DNA of 64,000 bases from positions 1-64,000 of the forward strand of contig NZ_JAGJBY010000002.1 in NCBI RefSeq assembly GCF_020010905.1. The letters run 5' to 3'. The stretch comes from Streptomyces acidiscabies. GTDB taxonomy: Bacteria; Actinomycetota; Actinomycetes; Streptomycetales; Streptomycetaceae. Of the stretch, positions 57,978 to 64,000 are shown one piece after another (position 1 is the first letter of the stretch; each line of letters begins with the position of its first letter). The position numbers and the translations under genes are program-made. The notes beneath the pieces were generated by a model. That model searched no databases, had not been told where the DNA came from, and saw only the letters and a program-made list of their open reading frames with translations.

Positions 57978-60626
57978 GTGGCAGTGCCGGAGCCAAGACC
58001 GAGGCAGGCCACGGGCCCCAACTCCGACGAGGCGGAAAAGAGGGTATCCGCCCTGCTCGCGGGGGCGGACGGGGTGGGTGGTTCGCGGGTTGACGAGGCG
58101 GATTCCCCGGTGACCGAGGAGGGTGGCGTGACGGGTTCGCCTGTCGACGAGGAGGGTGGGTCGGTGGGTTCGGCTGCCGACGAGGCGGATGGGCCGGAGA
58201 GTTCCCCGCAGGCTGAGGCGGAGCCGTCTGCTGACGAGGAGGCAGTGGGTTCGCAACTGGCCGAGGAGGCAGGGACTTCGCAGGCTGAGGCAGAAGAGCC
58301 GGCGCGTTCGCCTGCCGCCGAGGCGGACGGGCCGAAGCTCTCCACCCCGGCCGAGGCGGGTTCGCCTGCCGCCGAGGCGGGTGAGGCAGAGCGCTCATCC
58401 CTCACCGAGGCGGACGGGTCGGTGGAGTCCCCGCCGGTCGAGACGGGTGCGTCGGCGCGTTCGTCCGTCGGCAAGGCGGATGAGGCAGCGCAGGCTTCAG
58501 GGGCCGAGAAGGCTGAGGCAGAAGAACCGGTGGGTTCGGCTGCCGATGAGGCGGATCGGCCGGAGCGCTCCCCGCTGGCGGAGGCGGATGGCGCGGCGGG
58601 TTCAGCTGTCGGCGAGATTGACGAGGCTGTGGGTTCCCCGTCGGCCGAAGCGGATGAGGCAGCGCACCCTCTGCGGGCCGAGGCGCGCGAGGCGGTGGGC
58701 TCTTCGTCGGCCGAGACGGATGAGGCGGCGGGTTCGCTTCCGGTCCAGGCGGGTTCGGCTGTCGGTGAGGGGGCGCCGCTGGCCGAGGTGGGCGGGTCGG
58801 TGGGTTCGTCCGCCGGAGAGGCTGACCGGGCGGCGGGTTCGCCGCCGGTCGAGGTGGGCGGTGTGGCGGGTTCGGCTGCTGGCGAGGCGGATGGGGCCGT
58901 GGGTCCGGCTGTCGGCGAGGGGGACAGGGCAGAGGGCTCCCCGCCGGTCGCGGCTGACCGGGCGGTGGGGTCTTCGCTCGCCGCTGCCGTTGCTGCCGTG
59001 CGTTCGCCACTGGTCAAGGCCGCCGGGGTCGTGCGGCCCCCGCTCGGTAAGGCTGCCGCGGCCGTGGGGCCCGGACTCGGTAAGGCCGTTGCCGCTGTGC
59101 GGCCCGGGCTCGGTAAGGCCGTGCGTGCGGTGAAGCCGGGGGTTCGGGGGGTCTCGGCGTACGTCGTGACACTGAAAGAGGCCGTTCGGCCGCAGGCTGC
59201 CGACGTGTCGGCCCGGCGGACGCTGCGGTACTCCGCCGGGGCCGCCGGGATCGGGCTGGTGCTGGCCGTGGGGGCGGCGACCGTCGCGGGGCCCTGGGAC
59301 TCCAGCGGGCAGCGGACCGCCGAGCGTGAGCGGGCCGGCGCGATCGCGGATCACGGGCGGGGCTCGGCCGGTACGACGGGGCAGGCGCCGAAACCCGCCC
59401 CGAGCGCCCTCTCCGTCCTCACGGGCCTCGGGAGCGCCGCGGGTACCGCCAAGGCCCCCGCGCCCGCCACAGGAGCCCTCACGGCCGTTCTGGGCCCTCT
59501 CCTCGCCGACCCGGCGCTCGTCCGGCACGCCGCGGCGGTCGTGGACGTGTCCACCGGCAAGCTCCTGTACGGCTCCGGCGCGACCACCCCGCTGACCCCC
59601 GCGTCCACCACCAAGATCGCCACGGCCGTCGCCGCGCTCTCGGCGATGGGCCCCGACCACCGCTTCGTCACCCGCGCGGCCCTCGAACCCGACACCCGCG
59701 AACTCGTCCTCGTCGGCGGCGGCGACCCGACGCTCACCGCACGCGCGGACGCACAGGGCTGGGCCAGCCTGCGCACGCTCGCGAAGTCGACGGCGGCGGC
59801 CCTCAAGAAGCGCGGCCTGACGGACGTGACCATCTCGTACGACACGACCCTGTACGTCGGCCCCGACCGCCACCCCATCGGCAAGAACCCCAACCTCGCG
59901 CGCGTGGTCGCCCTCACGGCCGACGAGGGCCGCCCGGACGACTCGACCAGCGGCGCCGTGGAACGCGTACCGGACCCGGCGCAGGACGCGACGGCGAAGT
60001 TCGCGGGCTTCCTGGAGGCCGAGGGCGTCCGGACGAAGGCCCCGGGCCCCTCGAAGGCGACGTCCCGCGCGCAGACGCTGGCGACGGTCAGCTCGCCCCC
60101 CTTGCCGGCCCTGGTCGAACGCATGCTCACGAACAGCGACAACGACATCGCCGAGGCCCTGGCCCGCCAGACGGCCCTGGCGACCGGCGTCCGTCCGGAC
60201 TTCGCGGGCGCGGGCGAGGCGATCACGGCCCAACTGAAAAAACTGGGCCTCCCCGTGGCCGGAGTTTCGATCAAAGACGGAAGCGGCCTGGACAGATCCG
60301 ATCGTCTGACCCCCGCCCTCCTGGCCGCCCTCCTGACGACATCGGCGAACCCCGCGCACCCGAACCTCCGCCCCGTCCTCACCGGCCTCCCGGTCGCGGG
60401 CTTCACCGGAACCCTGAGCACCCGCTACTCGAACGAGGCGGCAGGAGTGGTCCGGGCGAAGACCGGCACCCTGACGGGCGTCAACGCGCTGGCGGGCACG
60501 GTCGTCGACAGGGAGGGCCGCCAACTGGCCTTCGCGTTCCTGGCCTCGGACACGACGGACCCGGACGCGGCCCAGGCGGCCCTGGACCGAACGGCGTCGG
60601 CGCTGGCGAACTGCGGCTGCGCCTGA
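57978..60626 (+). CDS. dacB: D-alanyl-D-alanine carboxypeptidase/endopeptidase (PBP4, S13) with long repetitive N-terminus
   Basis: An 882-residue penicillin-binding protein. The catalytic domain occupies about residues 510-880: SxxK in ASTTKIATAVAAL (Ser near residue 543), SDN-like in MLTNSDNDIAEALA and KTG in VRAKTGTLTG. A membrane anchor (about 420-440, LRYSAGAAGIGLVLAVGAAT) precedes it. The first about 410 residues are a low-complexity Ala/Glu/Gly/Ser region made of degenerate repeats such as EADEAAGSPSAEADEAA, which is far longer than in typical S13 enzymes. GTG at 57978. It trims cell-wall peptides. The repetitive region is plus-frame consistent, but its start could be later. Confidence 0.88.
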   Translation: MAVPEPRPRQATGPNSDEAEKRVSALLAGADGVGGSRVDEADSPVTEEGGVTGSPVDEEGGSVGSAADEADGPESSPQAEAEPSADEEAVGSQLAEEAGTSQAEAEEPARSPAAEADGPKLSTPAEAGSPAAEAGEAERSSLTEADGSVESPPVETGASARSSVGKADEAAQASGAEKAEAEEPVGSAADEADRPERSPLAEADGAAGSAVGEIDEAVGSPSAEADEAAHPLRAEAREAVGSSSAETDEAAGSLPVQAGSAVGEGAPLAEVGGSVGSSAGEADRAAGSPPVEVGGVAGSAAGEADGAVGPAVGEGDRAEGSPPVAADRAVGSSLAAAVAAVRSPLVKAAGVVRPPLGKAAAAVGPGLGKAVAAVRPGLGKAVRAVKPGVRGVSAYVVTLKEAVRPQAADVSARRTLRYSAGAAGIGLVLAVGAATVAGPWDSSGQRTAERERAGAIADHGRGSAGTTGQAPKPAPSALSVLTGLGSAAGTAKAPAPATGALTAVLGPLLADPALVRHAAAVVDVSTGKLLYGSGATTPLTPASTTKIATAVAALSAMGPDHRFVTRAALEPDTRELVLVGGGDPTLTARADAQGWASLRTLAKSTAAALKKRGLTDVTISYDTTLYVGPDRHPIGKNPNLARVVALTADEGRPDDSTSGAVERVPDPAQDATAKFAGFLEAEGVRTKAPGPSKATSRAQTLATVSSPPLPALVERMLTNSDNDIAEALARQTALATGVRPDFAGAGEAITAQLKKLGLPVAGVSIKDGSGLDRSDRLTPALLAALLTTSANPAHPNLRPVLTGLPVAGFTGTLSTRYSNEAAGVVRAKTGTLTGVNALAGTVVDREGRQLAFAFLASDTTDPDAAQAALDRTASALANCGCA

Positions 60627-60707
60627 AGCCCGCCCGCAGCCCCCGGACCCGTACCCGCCCCCTCCACGCCCTGCCCGTTGTCGGACCGCTCACGTACGGT
60701 TGACGGC

Positions 60708-61835
60708 ATGACGAGCATCGGTGCTTCTTCCGGGATGGTCGACTGGAATCTCGCGGTGGCGACCGCGACCCGCCTCGTGCGCCCCGGCCCAGAGGTCAGC
60801 CGGGACGAAGCGCGGCAGATCGTCGCGGAACTGCGGCGGTACGCGAAGGCGTCGGAGGGCCACGTCCGCGGATTCACCCGGATGGGGACGGAGGACGGGC
60901 ACGACACCCCCGTACTGGTGGTGGACCGGCCGGGCTGGGTGAAGGCGAACGTCGCGGGGTTCCGCGAGGTCCTGCGCCCCCTGCTCGACAAGATGCAGGA
61001 GCGCAGGGGGAGTTCACCCGGCGGCGCGGTCCTGGGCGCGGTCGGCGGCAAGGTGACCGGCGTCGAACTGGGCATGCTGCTGTCGTTCCTGTCGTCGCGG
61101 GTGCTGGGCCAGTACGAGACGTTCGCGCCGGCGACGAGGGACCTCCCGGCGGGCTCGAACGGCGGCGGCAGGCTGCTGCTGGTCGCCCCGAACATCGTCC
61201 ACGTGGAACGCGAACTGGACGTGGACCCGCACGACTTCAGGCTCTGGGTGTGCCTGCACGAGGAGACGCACCGCACCCAGTTCTCGGCCGTCCCGTGGCT
61301 GAGGGACCACCTGGAGGGCGAGATCCAGTCGTTCCTCGGCGAGACGGACGTGGACCCGTCGACGTTCCTGGAGCGCATCAGGGAGGCGGCGCAGTCGCTC
61401 GCGGGGGGCCGCCCGGAGGGCGAGGAGGACGACGGCGGACGCTCGCTGGTGGAGCTGGTGCAGTCGCCCGCGCAGCGGGAGATCCTGGCCCGGCTGACAG
61501 CGGTGATGTCGCTGCTCGAAGGGCACGCCGACTTCGTGATGGACGGCGTGGGCCCGGAGGTCGTACCGACGGTCGCGGAGATCCGCGAGAAGTTCCAGCA
61601 GCGCAGGGCGAAGGGCGCCTCCCGGCTGGACATCGCGCTGCGCAGGCTGCTCGGCCTGGACGCGAAGATGAAGCAGTACCGCGACGGCGAGCGCTTCGTG
61701 CGCGCGGTGGTCGACCAGGTCGGCATGGACGGCTTCAACCGCGTGTGGACGTCCCCGAACACGCTCCCCACGAAGGCGGAGATCGCGAAACCGGCGGACT
61801 GGGTGGCGCGCGTGCACCGGAAGGCCGATATGTGA
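60708..61835 (+). CDS. Zinc-dependent metalloprotease-like protein (DUF2342/coenzyme F420-associated)
   Basis: A 375-residue soluble protein with a gluzincin-like HExxH: FRLWVCLHEETHRTQFSAVP, followed by an acidic third ligand region (ELVQSPAQREILARLTAVMS, LLEGHADFVMDGVG). This family is annotated as putative zinc metalloprotease or F420-biosynthesis-associated protein; activity is unproven. ATG at 60708 gives the conserved start MTSIGASSGMVDWNLAVATA. It is upstream of tilS and downstream of dacB, as in other Streptomyces. Confidence 0.92.
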   Translation: MTSIGASSGMVDWNLAVATATRLVRPGPEVSRDEARQIVAELRRYAKASEGHVRGFTRMGTEDGHDTPVLVVDRPGWVKANVAGFREVLRPLLDKMQERRGSSPGGAVLGAVGGKVTGVELGMLLSFLSSRVLGQYETFAPATRDLPAGSNGGGRLLLVAPNIVHVERELDVDPHDFRLWVCLHEETHRTQFSAVPWLRDHLEGEIQSFLGETDVDPSTFLERIREAAQSLAGGRPEGEEDDGGRSLVELVQSPAQREILARLTAVMSLLEGHADFVMDGVGPEVVPTVAEIREKFQQRRAKGASRLDIALRRLLGLDAKMKQYRDGERFVRAVVDQVGMDGFNRVWTSPNTLPTKAEIAKPADWVARVHRKADM

Positions 61836-61998
61836 GCTGACGGCAGGGAAACGCCGTAGCAATCACCCGTCCGAGGGACCGTGAGCCACCGGAAGGCGTG
61901 CAATGCTCAGGGAGCGGCCCGGCTCTGTCACCATCTACACACTCTGAGTGACATAGCTCGGGTACACCCCCCGAAAAACCTCATGAAGGGAACCGGAC

Positions 61999-63006
61999 AT
62001 GGGTCCCCATCCTGCGGTCGCGGCGATACGCCTGGCGGTCCGCCGCGTCCTCCACGACATCCTCAACGAGAACGAACACCCCGCGCCCCCCTCCCCACCG
62101 CTCGTGCTGGTGGCCTGCTCCGGCGGCGCCGACTCCATGGCGCTCGCCTCGGCGCTCTCCTTCGAAGCCCCCCGCCTCGGTCTGCGCGCGGGCGGCGTCA
62201 CCGTCGACCACGGCCTCCAGACCGGCTCCGCCGACCGCGCGCACGAGGTCGTCCAGCGGCTGCGCGAACTCGGCCTCGACCCCGTCGAGTCGGCCGCCGT
62301 CACGGTCGGCCGCGAGGGAGGCCCGGAAGCCGCCGCCCGCGACGCCCGCTACAGCGCCCTGGACGACGCCGCCGTACGCCACGGCGCGACGGCCGTCCTC
62401 CTCGGGCACACCCGCGACGACCAGGCCGAGACCGTCCTGCTGGGCCTCGCACGCGGCTCCGGCATCCGCTCCCTGTCGGGCATGGCCGCGGTCTCGGGGG
62501 CCGGCGGCCGTTACCGGCGCCCCTTCCTCCAGCTCGACCGGCAGACCGCGCGCAAGGCGTGCATGGTCCAGTCGCTGCCCGTCTGGGACGACCCGCACAA
62601 CGCCGACCCCGCCTACACGCGCTCGCGCCTGCGCCACGAGGGCCTGCCCGCCCTGGAGAAGGCCCTCGGCAAAGGCGTCGTCGAGGCGCTCGCCCGCACC
62701 GCCCAGCTCTCCCGGGACGACGCCGACGCCCTCGACAGCTGGGCGCGCCAGGCCGAGGCGTCCGTACGGGACGCTGCGGGCCTCCTGGAGTGCGCCAAGC
62801 TCTACGCCCTGCCGCCCGCCGTGCGCCGCCGCATCCTGCGTACCGCGGCCATCGAGGCGGGCGCCCCGGCCGGTTCCCTCTTCGCCCGGCACATCGAGGA
62901 GGTCGACCGGCTGATCACCGGCTGGCGCGGCCAGAAGGCCATCAACCTGCCGGGCAAGGTCGTCGCCCAGCGGCAGGGTGGCAGACTGGTCATCCGGCAG
63001 GGCTGA
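61999..63006 (+). CDS. tilS: tRNA(Ile)-lysidine synthetase
   Basis: A 335-residue enzyme that modifies the wobble C of tRNA-Ile(CAU) to lysidine so that it reads AUA. The PP-loop ATP motif is VLVACSGGADSMALASALSF, followed by VTVDHGLQTGSADRAHEVVQ, LGHTRDDQAETVLLGLARGS and a C-terminal domain. ATG start at 61999. It is followed by hpt (54-bp gap) and ftsH, the conserved tilS-hpt-ftsH order. Essential in most bacteria. Confidence 0.95.
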   Translation: MGPHPAVAAIRLAVRRVLHDILNENEHPAPPSPPLVLVACSGGADSMALASALSFEAPRLGLRAGGVTVDHGLQTGSADRAHEVVQRLRELGLDPVESAAVTVGREGGPEAAARDARYSALDDAAVRHGATAVLLGHTRDDQAETVLLGLARGSGIRSLSGMAAVSGAGGRYRRPFLQLDRQTARKACMVQSLPVWDDPHNADPAYTRSRLRHEGLPALEKALGKGVVEALARTAQLSRDDADALDSWARQAEASVRDAAGLLECAKLYALPPAVRRRILRTAAIEAGAPAGSLFARHIEEVDRLITGWRGQKAINLPGKVVAQRQGGRLVIRQG

Positions 63007-63060
63007 GAGACCCGCCCCTCCTGACGGGGGTGGTGGCCGGCGGGACGACCGACGAAAGTG

Positions 63061-63621
63061 ATGCGGGTGGACGCGAACGACATGGGTGCCGACCTTCAGC
63101 AGGTACTCATCAGCAAGGAAGAGATCGACGCCAAGCTCGTCGAGCTGGCCGCGAAGATCGACGCGGAGTACGCGGGCAAGGACCTGCTCATCGTCGGCGT
63201 CCTCAAGGGCGCGGTGATGGTCATGGCCGACCTCGCGCGCGCGCTGTCCACCCCGGTCACGATGGACTGGATGGCGGTGTCCTCGTACGGCGCGGGCACC
63301 CAGTCCTCCGGCGTCGTGCGGATCCTCAAGGACCTCGACACCGACATCAAGGGCCGGCACGTCCTCATCGTTGAGGACATCATCGACTCCGGCCTGACCC
63401 TGTCGTGGCTGCTGTCCAACCTCGGCTCGCGCGAGCCCGAGTCGCTGAAGGTGTGCACGCTGCTGCGCAAGCCCGACGCGGCGAAGGTCGCCATCGACGT
63501 CGAGTGGGTCGGCTTCGACATCCCGAACGAGTTCGTCGTCGGATACGGCCTGGACTACGCGGAGAAATACCGCAACCTGCCGTTCGTCGGTACGCTCGCG
63601 CCGCACGTCTACGGCGGCTGA
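63061..63621 (+). CDS. hpt: Hypoxanthine (guanine) phosphoribosyltransferase
   Basis: A 186-residue purine-salvage enzyme. PRPP-binding motif VLIVEDIIDSGLTLSWLLSN; other conserved parts are LLIVGVLKGAVMVMADLARA, VSSYGAGTQSSGVVRILKDL and VGFDIPNEFVVGYGLDYAEK. ATG at 63061 (MRVDANDMGA) is used; a GTG three bases upstream is possible. It lies between tilS and ftsH, a widely conserved arrangement. Confidence 0.95.
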   Translation: MRVDANDMGADLQQVLISKEEIDAKLVELAAKIDAEYAGKDLLIVGVLKGAVMVMADLARALSTPVTMDWMAVSSYGAGTQSSGVVRILKDLDTDIKGRHVLIVEDIIDSGLTLSWLLSNLGSREPESLKVCTLLRKPDAAKVAIDVEWVGFDIPNEFVVGYGLDYAEKYRNLPFVGTLAPHVYGG

Positions 63622-63806
63622 GAACCCCGTTCGACGGGAATACGGCGCGGTCGGGAACCCCGGCGGGATTCGCGCCGTTGGAGCATGCAGACGGCACTGC
63701 CGGAACCTGAGTGCGGCTGTGGCCGCCCAGGCTGGGGTACCGTCGGAAGAACTGTCTTATCAAACTCACTATGGCAGGAGGGACGGGGCGGCTCCGCTCC
63801 GTGTGG

Positions 63807-64000
63807 ATGGACGTGAAGCGATACTTCCGTGGGCCGGTCATGTGGATCGTGCTGGCCGTCCTTGCCGTGGTCGTGTTGATGCAGGTCGTCGGCTCGTCCG
63901 GCGGCTACAAGACGGTGGACACCGGCCAGGTCGTCCAGGCGATCAACGACAACAAGGTCAAATCAGCCAAGATCACCACCGGCGACGAGCAGACCATCAA
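63807..64000 (+). CDS. ftsH: ATP-dependent zinc metalloprotease FtsH (start of gene; 3' part outside window)
   Basis: The first about 65 residues of FtsH: MDVKRYFRGPVMWIVLAVLA, VVVLMQVVGSSGGYKTVDTG, then QVVQAINDNKVKSAKITTGD. The N-terminal membrane helix and the beginning of the periplasmic domain are visible; the AAA and peptidase domains are beyond the window. The ATG at 63807 is preferred, but an in-frame ATG at 63771 and a GTG at 63801 cannot be excluded. Position after hpt is conserved. The 63622-63806 gap contains a dyad (ACGGCGCG/CGCGCCGT near 63644-63685) and no gene. Confidence 0.9.
   Translation, partial: MDVKRYFRGPVMWIVLAVLAVVVLMQVVGSSGGYKTVDTGQVVQAINDNKVKSAKITTGDEQTI

Overview
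The window is high-GC actinobacterial DNA, almost certainly from a Streptomyces chromosome. It carries bldG with its anti-sigma partner, a TipA-type MerR regulator, XRE/DUF397/anti-sigma gene sets, a fused MFS-thymidylate kinase, a lysine-tailed topoisomerase I, and many GTG and TTG starts with strong GC3 bias. From memory, the gene order resembles the S. coelicolor core between the tad cluster/bldG (SCO3549) and ftsH (SCO3404), with some segments missing or rearranged; I could not check this by alignment.

Layout. 1-3.6 kb: the end of a Tad-like pilus/secretion operon (TadA ATPase, TadB- and TadC-like membrane proteins, a DUF4244 pilin-like peptide and two TadE/G-like proteins). It converges on a large SftH/MrfA-type helicase (4.2-6.6 kb). 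6.7-10.1 kb: bldG, apgA and the proton pyrophosphatase hppA. 10.3-22.6 kb: a lipoprotein, a methyltransferase, topA, MFS-tmk, holB and a tripeptidyl-aminopeptidase-like lipoprotein, then tRNA-Thr(CGT). 22.9-31.6 kb: accessory genes (TetR with an SDR, a kinase-lectin, a STAND ATPase, two glycosyltransferase-like genes). 31.8-38.2 kb: an exonuclease/DNA polymerase I-like protein, a Clp_N-HTH regulator with two operators, a DUF2786 protein, a 1-kb repeat array and two lipoproteins.

38.4-41.2 kb is a zinc-starvation island: divergent rpsN-rpmB and rpmG-rpmE2-CobW-like-rpsR, all cysteine-poor ribosomal paralogues, around a Zur-like box. 41.7-47.0 kb holds two XRE/DUF397 sets (one with an anti-sigma-like ATPase), an aldehyde dehydrogenase and a decayed DUF397 copy. 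47.0-53.3 kb holds a DCC oxidoreductase, a HigBA-like toxin-antitoxin pair, DinB, a PadR-ABC exporter operon whose permease looks frameshifted, a 53-bp tandem array and glutamate decarboxylase. 53.4-64 kb returns to core genes: tipA-like, ybjQ-like, DedA, ThrE-like, ppa, dacB, a DUF2342 metalloprotease, tilS, hpt and the start of ftsH.

I do not see one clear new defence or biosynthetic system. The most interesting signals are: a 28-nt element shared by the DUF397 and anti-sigma genes; a dispersed repeat family that has inserted three times, in frame, into the CobW-like gene; paired palindromes before the Clp_N-HTH regulator; a perfect 20-bp palindrome before the toxin-antitoxin pair; and several unusual tandem arrays.
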